Of a stretch of 64,000 nt of DNA, positions 51,637 through 59,973 are shown in pieces. The DNA is from Solirubrobacter deserti. GTDB taxonomy: Bacteria > Actinomycetota > Thermoleophilia > Solirubrobacterales > Solirubrobacteraceae. The stretch is taken from contig NZ_QPKJ02000001.1 of NCBI RefSeq assembly GCF_003344625.1, positions 186,001 to 250,000 of the forward strand, in the 5' to 3' direction. Within the stretch, counting starts at the first letter, position 1; each line of letters opens with the position of its first letter. Position numbers and translations under genes: made by a program. The notes under the pieces were generated by a model. That model saw nothing but the letters and a program-made list of their open reading frames with translations, searched no databases and had not been told where the DNA came from.

Positions 51637-52066
51637 AGCCGTCCGAGGCCCCGCGGGCCTGGGCGACCAGCGCGCGGACGTCGGCGAGGCCGGCCCGCAG
51701 CTCAGGGTCCCCGTACGTGACGGGCATCATCGAGTCCTGGAGCTCGATCAGGCGCTCCTCGCCCTCCGCGATCGCCTCGATGGCGCGCTCGAGGTAGACC
51801 CGCGGGTCACGCACGTGCGTGCCCGGGGAGGGCTCGGTCCACGTGCGGGTGGGCAGCGAGCGGCGTTCCGCGAACGCGTTGTAGGTGCGCTGTGCGCGGC
51901 CGTAGGCCTTCTGGACGGGGCCGAAGAGGTCGTCCTCGAGCCGGTCCTGGCTGCGCTCGTCCAGCAGCTCGTAGGCCTCGCCGAGCGTGGTGAGCGCCAG
52001 CCCGAGCTCGTCGATGCCCTCCGAGAGGGCGTCGAGCAGGTCTTGGCGGGCGTCGGCGTCGCTCAT
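51614..52066 (-). CDS. Helical protein of unknown function
   Basis: 150 residues, Ala/Glu/Arg-rich and almost entirely alpha-helical by composition ('DLLDALSEGIDELGLALTTLGEAYELLD'-type heptads, broken by a Pro/Trp loop). No family recognised. ATG 52066 shares one base with the stop of the SET-domain gene upstream, so the two are probably coupled. It converges with the kinase gene with a 23-base overlap. Confidence 0.65.
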   Translation of the reverse strand: MSDADARQDLLDALSEGIDELGLALTTLGEAYELLDERSQDRLEDDLFGPVQKAYGRAQRTYNAFAERRSLPTRTWTEPSPGTHVRDPRVYLERAIEAIAEGEERLIELQDSMMPVTYGDPELRAGLADVRALVAQARGASDGFMRTLGR

Positions 52067-52422
52067 CAGTCGGGCTCCCGGTTGCGCGTCGACCACCATT
52101 CCTCGCCGTAGTCGATGAACAGCTCCTCGCCGGCCTTCACGGGCCGGAGCGTCTGGAACATGATCACCCGCGGCGCTTCCTGGATGTACTCGCAGTTCGG
52201 CTCGGAGGAGTGGTTGTAGAGCATGCCGTAGCCGAGCAGGAGGATCACATCGTCCTCGTTCTCGTTGGAGCCGAAGACGTAGTCGCCGAGCTGGCCGACG
52301 ACCTCGTCACCGGGCAGCTCGAGCGTCGGGCAGTGCTCGAGCGTCTCGCCCTCCGCGAAGTCGCGCGTGGCGAAGACGCCGCGCCCGTACGGCCCTTCCT
52401 TGATCTGCAGACCTTCCGGCAT
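52066..52422 (-). CDS. Small SET-domain protein (putative lysine methyltransferase)
   Basis: 118 residues and little else than a SET core: 'GPYGRGVFATRDFAEGETLE' (GxGxFA), 'YGMLYNHSSEPNCEYI' (the NHxxxPNC SAM-binding signature) and 'AGEELFIDYGEEWW' (ELxxDY, with the catalytic Tyr). All three SET motifs are present, so it may be active. Bacterial SET proteins methylate proteins such as ribosomal subunits or DNA-binding proteins; the target is unknown. ATG 52422 starts 13 codons before GxGxFA. First of a two-gene unit with the helical protein. Confidence 0.85.
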   Translation of the reverse strand: MPEGLQIKEGPYGRGVFATRDFAEGETLEHCPTLELPGDEVVGQLGDYVFGSNENEDDVILLLGYGMLYNHSSEPNCEYIQEAPRVIMFQTLRPVKAGEELFIDYGEEWWSTRNREPD

Positions 52423-52449
52423 GTCGGCGGGTGACCTTAGCTCAGGCGG

Positions 52450-52455
52450 TACGGT
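52450..52455 (+). promoter_or_regulatory. Putative -10 TACGGT of the ion-channel gene
   Basis: TAnnnT 6 bases before GTG 52462, no Shine-Dalgarno, -35 not clear. Confidence 0.35.
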
Positions 52456-52461
52456 CCCGGG

Positions 52462-53112
52462 GTGCTGCGCTTCATCAAGCGAGAACCATCCGCCGTGCTG
52501 CTGGGCGTCCAGCTCGCGGGCGTCCTCATCTACCCGTTCCTGGAGGGCGACGGCGTCAGCCGCGCCGTCTTCAGCGCGTTCGGGGTCGTCGTGCTCGCGC
52601 TCGTCGTGCTCGCCGTGCGCGCCTCGCCGACGTGGACCTGGTTCGCCCTCATGCTCGGGGTCCCCGCCACGATCCTGCTGATCATCCAGGCGGTGATGAA
52701 TTCGGACGCGCTGTTCCCGTACAGCGCGGCGCTCGAGGCGGTCCTGTACTTCTACGCCACCTACGGCCTGATCCGGTACATGCTGGCCGACCACGAGATC
52801 ACCCGCGACGAGCTGTTCGCGGTGGGTGCGACGTTCACGCTCGTGGCCTGGGGCTTCGCCTACGTGTTCGTCGTCTGGCAGGCGATCGAGCCCGGGAGCT
52901 TCACCGCGGCGGTGGACCCGGAGGCGGATCGCACCTGGATGGAGCTGCTGTTCCTGAGCTTCACCACGCTTTCCAGCACCGGGCTCAGCGACGTCGTGCC
53001 GATCGACCCGTTCGCCCGCGCGCTGGTGATGATCGAGCAGCTCGTCGGGGTTGCCTACATCGCGGTCGTCGTGTCGCGCCTCGTCGCGTTGACGGTGCCG
53101 CGCGCGCAATGA
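52462..53112 (+). CDS. Two-pore-helix ion channel-like membrane protein with altered selectivity filter
   Basis: 216 residues, GTG 52462. Hydrophobic segments at about residues 10-25, 35-50, 58-75, 85-105 and 120-140, then the pore region 'WMELLFLSFTTLSSTGLSDVVP' and a last TM helix 'ALVMIEQLVGVAYIAVVVSRLVAL'. It matches the Ion_trans_2 arrangement ('LSFTTLTTVGYGD...P' then 'LARxLxxxExLxG'), but the filter T-V-G-Y-G-D is S-T-G-L-S-D. So it is a K+-channel relative with a degenerate filter; selectivity is unknown and may be lost. No regulatory (RCK/cNMP) domain. Overlaps the GH127 start by 4 bases. Confidence 0.8.
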   Translation: MLRFIKREPSAVLLGVQLAGVLIYPFLEGDGVSRAVFSAFGVVVLALVVLAVRASPTWTWFALMLGVPATILLIIQAVMNSDALFPYSAALEAVLYFYATYGLIRYMLADHEITRDELFAVGATFTLVAWGFAYVFVVWQAIEPGSFTAAVDPEADRTWMELLFLSFTTLSSTGLSDVVPIDPFARALVMIEQLVGVAYIAVVVSRLVALTVPRAQ

Positions 53113-54659
53113 CCGTCGAGGCGACGATCGACGGCGGCCTGTGGGCCGAGCGGCGCCGCTTCAACCGCGAAGTGCTGATCCCGGACGGCGAGCAGCGCAT
53201 CCGCGAGGCCGGGACCTTCGACAACCTGCGCGCGGCCGCCGCCGGCGGCGGCGAGCACCGCGGGCTCGTCTACCAGGACTCCGACCTGCACAAGTGGGTG
53301 GAGGCGCTCGGGTGGGAGCTGCGCACCGCGCCGTCGCCCGCGCTGCAGCGCATGGCGGACGAGGTCACCGCGTTGCTGACCGCCGCGCAGGCGTCCGACG
53401 GCTACCTCGACACGGCGTTCCAGGTCACGGGCCACGAGCGCTACCGCAACCTCGCCGACGAGCACGAGATCTACTGCATGGGGCACCTGATCGAGGCCGG
53501 GCTCGCGCACGCGCCGCTGCTGGGAGTCGCCCGCCGCGCCGCCGACCACCTCGTGGCCACCTTCACCGACCGCTGGGGCGTGTGCGGGCACCCCGAGGCC
53601 GAGCTGGCGCTCGTCAAGCTCTACCGCGCGACGGGCGAGCGCGCGTACCTGGAGCTGGCGGCGCGCTTCGTCGACCGCCGCGGCCACCGCCGGCTGCCCG
53701 AGCGCTTCGGCTCCTCCACCTACCTCGTCGATCGCGTCCCGGTGCGTGAGCAGACCGAGGTGGAGGGCCACGCCGTCCGCCAGCTGTACCTCAACTGCGG
53801 CGCCACCGACGTGTTCGTGGAGACGGGCGAGCCGCTGGACCCGCTGCTCGCGGCGTGGACGGACATGGTCGAGCGCAAGCTCTACATCACCGGCGGCGTC
53901 GGATCCGACGGGGCGCACGAGGCGTTCGGGGCGCCGTTCGCGCTGGACCCGGCCACGGCCTACGTCGAGACATGCGCCGCGATCGCCTCCGTGTTCTGGA
54001 GCTGGCGGCTGCTGCAGGCCACGGGCGAGGCGCGCTTCGCGGACCTGATCGAACGCACGCTCCTGAACGCCGTGCTCGCCGGCGTCGCGCCCGACCGCTC
54101 CGATTACGCGTACGCGAACACGCTCCATGGCACTCCGGACCGGCGCCCCTGGTACGCCTGCGCGTGCTGCCCGCCGAATCTGATGCGGCTGCTCGCCTCG
54201 CTGCACACGTACCTCGCGACCGAGGACGACGGCGTGCTCACGCTGCACCAGTACGCGACGGGCACCGTCGGCGGCGTCCGGGTCCGCACGGACTACCCGT
54301 GGGAGGGCCGGATCGAGATCGAGGCCGACCGTCCGGTGCGTCTGCGCGTGCCCGGCTGGAGCGCACGCTCGCGGCTCGACGGCGCGCCCGTCGCGCCCGG
54401 CTACGTCGTCGCCGGGCCCGGCGCCCACACCCTGGAGCTCGACCTGCGCCTGCGCGTCGTCGAGCCGGACCCGCGAGTGAGCTCGATCCGCGAGTGCGTC
54501 GCGTTCGAACGCGGACCGCTGGTCCTGTGCCTGCAGGACGAGGCGCTGGTGCCGTACGCGTTCGCCGAGCGCGCCCTGCGCGTCTGGATTCCTCAGAAGG
54601 TCAGCCGGCAGAGCGTGTGGGCGGCGTCTTCGCCCTCCACCGCGAGCGCGCCCACGTAG
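53109..54659 (+). CDS. GH127-family glycoside hydrolase (beta-L-arabinofuranosidase-like), compact form
   Basis: 516 residues, typical members ~620-650. Zinc/thiol active-site motifs are intact: 'YVETCAAIAS' (Glu and Cys) and 'YACACCPPNLMRLLAS' (CC near residue 356). Family segments 'FDNLRAAA', 'ADEVTALLTAAQASDGYLD', 'GHLIEAGLAH' and the C-terminal 'RGPLVLCLQ' with 'VPYAFAERALRVWIP' are recognisable. Between the last two about 70-80 residues of the family are missing, which makes it compact. It cleaves non-reducing beta-L-arabinofuranosides by a Cys nucleophile. No signal peptide, so it acts on imported oligosaccharides. The last 67 bases overlap the PPTase gene on the other strand. Confidence 0.85.
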   Translation: MTVEATIDGGLWAERRRFNREVLIPDGEQRIREAGTFDNLRAAAAGGGEHRGLVYQDSDLHKWVEALGWELRTAPSPALQRMADEVTALLTAAQASDGYLDTAFQVTGHERYRNLADEHEIYCMGHLIEAGLAHAPLLGVARRAADHLVATFTDRWGVCGHPEAELALVKLYRATGERAYLELAARFVDRRGHRRLPERFGSSTYLVDRVPVREQTEVEGHAVRQLYLNCGATDVFVETGEPLDPLLAAWTDMVERKLYITGGVGSDGAHEAFGAPFALDPATAYVETCAAIASVFWSWRLLQATGEARFADLIERTLLNAVLAGVAPDRSDYAYANTLHGTPDRRPWYACACCPPNLMRLLASLHTYLATEDDGVLTLHQYATGTVGGVRVRTDYPWEGRIEIEADRPVRLRVPGWSARSRLDGAPVAPGYVVAGPGAHTLELDLRLRVVEPDPRVSSIRECVAFERGPLVLCLQDEALVPYAFAERALRVWIPQKVSRQSVWAASSPSTASAPT

Positions 54660-55174
54660 CCGCCGCTCAGCTCCAGGTCAGTGAGCGTGTAACCCTCGAC
54701 CGCGGTCGTGTCGAACCGCTCCGGCGCCCACCCGAGACCGCCGCCGATCGCCTTCGCCCACGCCTCCTTGCGGCACCAGATCTGCAGGTGACCGTGGCCG
54801 CTCGCGTGCTCGCCGGGCGACAGCGTCCGCTCGATCGCCGCGACATTGCGGCCGGGCCGCTCGACGTCCACGCCCACTTCGAGGTCCTCGGAGAGCGCGA
54901 TCAGCGCCAGCTCCCCCGAATGGCTCAAATTGAAGCGCAGCGGCGTCCCGGGCACGCACGGCTTGCCGTGCTCGGCGGTGTGGAAGTGGATCTCCTCGGG
55001 CGTGCAGCCGAGCCGCGCGCACAGCAGGATCCGCAACGCGGCGCGCGAGACGGTCCAGCGAGCGCCCTGTTCCGGGCGGATGAGCCGATCCGCGCGGGCC
55101 CGTTCGTCTGCGGACAGCAGGCCGCGAAGCCGCGCCACGAGCGGCTCGTCCTGTCCCAGCCCGACCATCCACAC
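54593..55174 (-). CDS. Sfp-type 4'-phosphopantetheinyl transferase
   Basis: 193 residues from GTG 55174 (ATG 55168 also possible). 'RFNLSHSGELALIAL', the Mg-binding 'EVGVDVERPGRN' (GxD) and 'IWCRKEAWAKAIGGGL' (WxxKEAxxKA) are complete. It transfers the phosphopantetheine arm from CoA to carrier proteins. No NRPS/PKS is in the window, but a type I FAS gene starts 4.8 kb away; FAS-I carries an ACP domain that needs such an enzyme, though mycobacteria use AcpS for it. The 3' end overlaps the GH127 end by 67 bases. Confidence 0.92.
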   Translation of the reverse strand: MWMVGLGQDEPLVARLRGLLSADERARADRLIRPEQGARWTVSRAALRILLCARLGCTPEEIHFHTAEHGKPCVPGTPLRFNLSHSGELALIALSEDLEVGVDVERPGRNVAAIERTLSPGEHASGHGHLQIWCRKEAWAKAIGGGLGWAPERFDTTAVEGYTLTDLELSGGYVGALAVEGEDAAHTLCRLTF

Positions 55175-55191
55175 CTCGACATTGCGCAGGT

Positions 55192-55219
55192 GTATTAGAC
55201 TACGCCCGTCAGTTGGCAA
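55192..55219 (-). promoter_or_regulatory. Predicted promoter of the PPTase gene
   Basis: Minus strand: TTGCCA (55219-55214), 16-base spacer, TAATAC (55197-55192). Expected TSS about 10 bases before GTG 55174. Confidence 0.5.
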
Positions 55220-55319
55220 GGATGCTTGACAACGAGGGGGAAGGGCGCCTGGCACCGCGGGCGTCGACTCCTGTTCCCACAAAGTCCTCGGGCCGCAGGC
55301 CCACGAGTCGGAGCAGTCA

Positions 55320-56885
55320 ATGAGACGACGCATTTTGCTTGTTCCCGTCGCGGCGCTGGCGGCGGTAGTCGCCACGAGCCCGGCGGCCGCGATGGAGGGC
55401 AACGGCTGGTCGTGCATCAGCCCGTTCGCCAACTTCACCAACGGCGCGTACCCGGATGATCCGCCCGCCAAGGACCACATCCTGGACTCGTTGGCGATCT
55501 CGGTGACGCGCACCGACTCATCGCCGTTGACGGCGGTCCCGGGCCAGAAGGTTGCCCTCAACGACCTGCGGCTCGACCTCGACTTCAAGGACACGCGTCC
55601 GGCCGAGCAGATGTACCGCCGCACCGGTGCTGTCGCCTCCAGCTTCAGCGGCATCCCGTACGAGCAGACCGAGGACACCAACCGCACCTTCTCGCTGCGC
55701 ACGAACCCGGCCGACAACAAGAGCTACTGGTCCTACAACACCGGGACCAACGCCGCGCCGAAGTGGGAGTACTCACCCGAGCAGCTGGTCGAGACCGCCG
55801 GCCAGCCGCCGAAGGTCCGCGCGGCCGACGTCGACGCCAAGACGACGTGGACGTACGCCACGCCCACGCTCTCGCTCGAGCACCGCTACATCTCGCACAC
55901 GGGCAACAGCCAGTTCCCGCTCGACGCGTGGGTGACGATCGCCGCCTCCAACACCGTCGAGGGCGTCCAGACGATCCCGGTCAAGGGCTACTGGACCGTC
56001 AACATCAAGGACGCCACGCCGGGCGCGCCGGGCAACAAGGCCGGCTACAACGACGGCCCGGTCACGGCCACCGTCCCGCCGGTCTCGCTGAACCTCGCGA
56101 CCACCCGCTGGACCCCGACGGGCGCCGGCGCCGTGGAGTTCACGGTCGCGCCGCCGCGCAACATGGGCGTCGTCCAGATCGAGTCCAAGGGCTACGACGT
56201 GGTCGGCTACAACACGCCGCTCAACGTCCGCCCGTTCGGCAGCGTCTACGTGCGCGCGCAGTCCGAGTCCTACGGCTCGAGCAACGACTGCATCCCGGGC
56301 CAGATCTCGCTGGTCCCCAACTCGGGTGTCGGCACCGGTGGCCTGTTCTTCGGTGACGCCGATCCGACCGTCCCGGACCCCGCGCTGGGTGACCCGGCGA
56401 CACCCGGCAAGTACGCCTCGCGCTCGAACGTGAACAACGCCGTCGGCGTGCGTGGCCGCTTCGCGTTCGCCTACACGCCGCTGCCCGCGATCGCCACGGC
56501 CCCGCTGCCGGCACCGGCGCCGATCCCGCAGCCCGCCCCGATCGTGGGCAAGGCCGCCGAGATCACGGCCCCGAGCACGCTCAAGCCGTCGAAGGCCGGT
56601 TCGGTCAAGCTGTCGCTGCGCAACCCGAACACCGCCGTCACGCGCTACAAGCTGACGGCCAAGACCGTCAGCAAGTACAAGGTCGGCAAGACCAAGAAGG
56701 TCGTCACGGTGGCGGCCGGCAAGACCGTGTCGCTCAAGCCGGGCGCGTCGGACGTGAGCTTCCCGCTCAGCAAGGCGGCCAAGTCGCTGCTCGCCAAGCA
56801 CAAGTCGCTCAAGGTCAAGGTCACGCTCGCGCCCGTGGGTGGCGGCTCCACCGTCACGAAGACGATCACGCTCAAGCGCTCCTAG
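55320..56885 (+). CDS. Exported protein with Lys-rich C-terminal beta domain
   Basis: 521 residues. Signal peptide 'RRRILLVPVAALAAVVATSPA'. Residues about 30-400 contain no recognised family but carry two Cys early ('SCISPF') and one Cys pair candidate ('NDCIPG'), with strands such as 'LEHRYISHTGNSQFPLDAWV' and 'VEGVQTIPVKGYWTV'. A Pro/Ala linker precedes a ~100-residue Lys-rich beta domain ('LKPSKAGSVKLSLRNPNT' to 'TITLKRS'). Same organisation as the next gene, with which it shares the phrase 'TVEGVQ/TAEGVK' after 'WVTIAASN/WLALEATN'. Probably a surface or secreted protein. Function unknown. Confidence 0.75.
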   Translation: MRRRILLVPVAALAAVVATSPAAAMEGNGWSCISPFANFTNGAYPDDPPAKDHILDSLAISVTRTDSSPLTAVPGQKVALNDLRLDLDFKDTRPAEQMYRRTGAVASSFSGIPYEQTEDTNRTFSLRTNPADNKSYWSYNTGTNAAPKWEYSPEQLVETAGQPPKVRAADVDAKTTWTYATPTLSLEHRYISHTGNSQFPLDAWVTIAASNTVEGVQTIPVKGYWTVNIKDATPGAPGNKAGYNDGPVTATVPPVSLNLATTRWTPTGAGAVEFTVAPPRNMGVVQIESKGYDVVGYNTPLNVRPFGSVYVRAQSESYGSSNDCIPGQISLVPNSGVGTGGLFFGDADPTVPDPALGDPATPGKYASRSNVNNAVGVRGRFAFAYTPLPAIATAPLPAPAPIPQPAPIVGKAAEITAPSTLKPSKAGSVKLSLRNPNTAVTRYKLTAKTVSKYKVGKTKKVVTVAAGKTVSLKPGASDVSFPLSKAAKSLLAKHKSLKVKVTLAPVGGGSTVTKTITLKRS

Positions 56886-56889
56886 TCGT

Positions 56890-58494
56890 ATGCGTCGGGC
56901 AGTTGCGCTCCTCTGCTTCGCCGGTGCCCTCGCGGCACCGGCCACTGCAGCCGCTTTTCCGAACACGACGTTCGAGAACCAGTGTCAGTACTTCGATCCG
57001 TTCTGGCGTCCGGTGCCTCTGGTGTTCGGCGGGCAACTCACGACTGGCTCAGGGACCGAGCTACCCCCGGGAGCGCAGCTTTCGGTTGGAGACACGGTGC
57101 AGCTGGAAGGCGGCACCGTGTCGGCGCTCCTGCCGTCCTGGATGGCGGAGTTCGCCTACACGAACAACATGATCCCGCTCGGTGACGGGTCGCTCGACGT
57201 GCGGGCGTGGCTCGCGCTGGAGGCAACCAACACCGCGGAGGGCGTCAAGTCGCCGATCGTGCTCGACACCGTCGCGCGCAGCCACGTCGAGCTCGGGCCG
57301 AGCGGCGTGGTCGACGAGTCCCGGTCGTGGATCGGGGTCGAGAACGCGCAGCTGCCGGCGCTGAAGTGGACGGCGACCGGCGGCGAGGTGGCGGTCCGCC
57401 AGGCGGTCGCCGAGAGCCTGGGCCCCGTCACGCTCGACGACGGCCGCACGCGTCGCCCGCGCGGGAGCCTGTTCGTCGACGCGCGGCTTCCCATCGGCGA
57501 CGGCGGGTCCGCGCACCTGTACATGGACTGCCTGCAGGGCAAGCAGGTACGGGACGGCGAGACGCACACGGACGAGCTCCCGGGCACGTTCGGGACCTTC
57601 TCCGTGCCGGGCTTCGCCGGCAAGGTCGGCGACACGTCGCTGCCGGAGCCGGTCGACGCCGACCTGCTCACCAACGCCGGGCCGCCCCGTGCCGGCGCCG
57701 GCCAGGCGGCCGTGCTGTCCTCGAGCTCGTTGCGGCTGCGGCTCACCGACGCGCAGCGGGACCTGTGGTTCGGCAACGCGACGGACATCACGGTGTCCGG
57801 AACCCTCCGGCTTGCCGGTGCGCGCAGCGCCGAGGGCACGCAGGAGGTCGAGGTCGAGCGGACGGCGACCGTGCCGGCCGACGGTGCGGTCACGCTCACG
57901 CTGCCGCTCCCGAACTCCACCTGGACGCCGACGGGGACCGACGGCGTGGACGTCCGGGGCGCGCGCACGCTCGCGCTCGACGCGACGGCGGGTGGCGTCA
58001 CCAAGCAGCTCACGCTCACGCGGATCACCGAGGGTGAGCCGTATCCGTTCGCGCGCATCCTGCGTCCGGGCGCTCCGCCCGCGAGCGTGACGCCGACGCC
58101 GACCGCCACGCCGACCCCGGTGGCGACCGCCGCGCCCGTGGTCACGCCGACGCCGACGCCGACGCCAACGCCGAAGGCCGGTGTGGCGGGCGTCGCGTCC
58201 AAGTCGCTGAAGGTCAAGTCCAACCGCGTGTCGGCTTCGCTGTCGTGCACGGGGCAGACCACCTGCCGTGGCACCGTGCAGCTGCGCAGCGCGACCAAGG
58301 TGAAGAAGAAGTTCGTCACCTTGAGCAAGTCCGTGAAGTACACGGTCGCCGCCGGTAAGAAGGCGACGGTGCGGCTCACGCTCTCGAGCGCGGGCAAGAA
58401 GTTCGTGCGCTCCAAGAAGCGCGTGTCGGTGGTGCTGGACGTCAAGCCCGCCTCGGGCAAGACGGTCTCGAAGAAGCTGACGCTCTCGCGCTAG
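56890..58494 (+). CDS. Exported protein, diverged paralog of the preceding one
   Basis: 534 residues; ATG 56890 after 4 bases following the previous stop. Signal peptide 'RRAVALLCFAGALAAPATAA'. The central region repeats the motif pattern of the preceding protein ('WLALEATNTAEGVKSPIVLDT', 'PNSTWTPTGTDGVDVRG' versus 'TTRWTPTGAGAVEFT'). A Thr/Pro linker 'TPTPTATPTPVATAAPVV' and a Lys-rich beta domain ('KKKFVTLSKSVKYTV' to 'KKLTLSR') follow. No enzymatic motif. The two are likely a duplicated surface pair translated together. Confidence 0.75.
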   Translation: MRRAVALLCFAGALAAPATAAAFPNTTFENQCQYFDPFWRPVPLVFGGQLTTGSGTELPPGAQLSVGDTVQLEGGTVSALLPSWMAEFAYTNNMIPLGDGSLDVRAWLALEATNTAEGVKSPIVLDTVARSHVELGPSGVVDESRSWIGVENAQLPALKWTATGGEVAVRQAVAESLGPVTLDDGRTRRPRGSLFVDARLPIGDGGSAHLYMDCLQGKQVRDGETHTDELPGTFGTFSVPGFAGKVGDTSLPEPVDADLLTNAGPPRAGAGQAAVLSSSSLRLRLTDAQRDLWFGNATDITVSGTLRLAGARSAEGTQEVEVERTATVPADGAVTLTLPLPNSTWTPTGTDGVDVRGARTLALDATAGGVTKQLTLTRITEGEPYPFARILRPGAPPASVTPTPTATPTPVATAAPVVTPTPTPTPTPKAGVAGVASKSLKVKSNRVSASLSCTGQTTCRGTVQLRSATKVKKKFVTLSKSVKYTVAAGKKATVRLTLSSAGKKFVRSKKRVSVVLDVKPASGKTVSKKLTLSR

Positions 58495-59156
58495 GCGTTG
58501 CTGGTCAGTGCCCGCCGCTCATCGTCGCTGAGCAGCGGGCACCCCCAGCACTTGGCCTTGGGGATGCGGTAGTACAGACAGCAGCCCGAGCGCACGTGCA
58601 CCGTCAGCGCGTACCCGGGCAGCTCGAGCGTCCGCAGGTCGATGTCCGGGTACGCCGCGCGCGCCAGCTCGCAGCCGCGCGCCTCCTCGCCGCGGGTCTG
58701 CGCGACGTGGATCAGCGCCGCGGCGACGCGGTCGTCCACGCCGCGCCAGAGCGCCTTCGCGGGGCGCCGCGTGCGCTCGGAGGCGGCGCTCACCAGCGGC
58801 GCCAGGTGGGCCTCGACCAGCGCGTCCAGCGCCGTGGTGGTCTCGCGGTCCTCGAGGACCAGCGTGCCGATCCCGTCCGGCGCGGGGTCGGGGTCGACCC
58901 AGAGGCGCGTGTTCTCAGGGCTCAGGTCGGGCAGCGGCCGGCCGTCGAGCAGCGCGTGCGCGGCGGGCAGCGCGATCCACCAGCTGAGGACCTCGACGAT
59001 GCGCTGGCCCTGGATGTCGGGCCGGTCGGTGTCGAGCTGGCGCCCCACGATCGCGAGGGCGTCGGGCAGGCGCGGGCCGGCGACCTCGGCCGAGGACAGC
59101 CAACCGGGCTCGGGGCGCGCGCCGACGTGCAGGGCCTGCGCCGATCCCGTCGCCAC
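58491..59156 (-). CDS. FhuF-like ferric-reductase/iron-sulfur protein
   Basis: 221 residues, GTG 59156. The C-terminus 'VRSGCCLYYRIPKAKCWGCPLLSDDER' region carries the CC-x10-C-x2-C pattern of FhuF, which binds a [2Fe-2S] cluster and reduces iron in ferric siderophores. The N-terminal ~180 residues follow the FhuF helical pattern loosely ('GTLVLEDRETTTALDALVEAHLAPLV'). Cytoplasmic. No siderophore genes in the window. Its end overlaps the exported protein gene by 4 bases on the opposite strand. Confidence 0.78.
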   Translation of the reverse strand: MATGSAQALHVGARPEPGWLSSAEVAGPRLPDALAIVGRQLDTDRPDIQGQRIVEVLSWWIALPAAHALLDGRPLPDLSPENTRLWVDPDPAPDGIGTLVLEDRETTTALDALVEAHLAPLVSAASERTRRPAKALWRGVDDRVAAALIHVAQTRGEEARGCELARAAYPDIDLRTLELPGYALTVHVRSGCCLYYRIPKAKCWGCPLLSDDERRALTSNA

Positions 59157-59199
59157 TTAAGCTCGGATGCTCGGGGTGGGGCGGAAGGGCTGCATACCT

Positions 59200-59856
59200 T
59201 CAGTTCAAGCGTGCGCTGAGCTGCTTGAACCGCAGCTCGGCGTCCTCGGTGTCCTCGAACGGCAACGTGCAGCGCATGCGCGCCACGTGCAGGGCGCGCC
59301 CGAGGTCGCCGAAGCGCTCGTAGCGCGGCTGCAGCGTGTCCAGCAGCTCGGCGGCGACCTGATGGCCGCAGCGCCACTGCAGGAGGCCGAGGTCGTCGGC
59401 GTCCACGAGCCGGCCCGTCGCGGGGTCGAGCACGAGCGCCTCCGTCAGCCGCTGGTGGGCGACGAAGTGGCCGGCGGTGCCGGCGACGATGCCGACCGGG
59501 AGGCCGGCGCGGCGGCCGAGCTCGGCGAGCACGACCGCGACGAGGATCGGATGCCCGTGGCCGCGCTCGAGCACGCGGTCCAGCAGCAGCGCATCGGGCC
59601 CTTCGCCACGCACGGCGCGCAGCGGCGCTTCGCCGAGCGCGCGCAGCTGGTCCTCGGCGGTGGGCTCGAGCTCGATCGGCGTGGCGGCGAGCAGCGCGTC
59701 GTAGGCGCGCTCGACCCGCTCGGGGTTCAGGTCACCCAGCTCCCACGCCATCGAGGCGGCGAGCGCGGCGGGCGGCGGGCACGACACTGAGGCGTGCAGG
59801 CGGAAGGGCAGGGTGCTCGCCCTCCGCACGGCCGTGTTCCTGTCGCTGCTGCTCAC
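59200..59856 (-). CDS. SirB1/transglutaminase-like protein
   Basis: 218 residues, GTG 59856. 'RVLERGHGHPILVAVVLAELGRRAGLPV' and 'GIVAGTAGHFVAHQ' match the core of SirB1-type transglutaminase-like proteins (GhPilLalvyleVARR, PGHFlv). The catalytic Cys of true transglutaminases is not visible at the start of that helix, so it may be non-catalytic. Residues 20-60 are helical. Function of the family is not established. 146 bases separate it from the divergent FAS gene. Confidence 0.7.
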   Translation of the reverse strand: MSSSDRNTAVRRASTLPFRLHASVSCPPPAALAASMAWELGDLNPERVERAYDALLAATPIELEPTAEDQLRALGEAPLRAVRGEGPDALLLDRVLERGHGHPILVAVVLAELGRRAGLPVGIVAGTAGHFVAHQRLTEALVLDPATGRLVDADDLGLLQWRCGHQVAAELLDTLQPRYERFGDLGRALHVARMRCTLPFEDTEDAELRFKQLSARLN

Positions 59857-59973
59857 TTGCCCAGCCCTCCGGGTGACCTGTGGAGGCCCTCGGGGCGAGG
59901 GCCGCTCTTAGGGGACCCTAACAAATTCCGACGCGGTGGATCGGATTACGCTTAGATGTGCGTGACCAACCTG

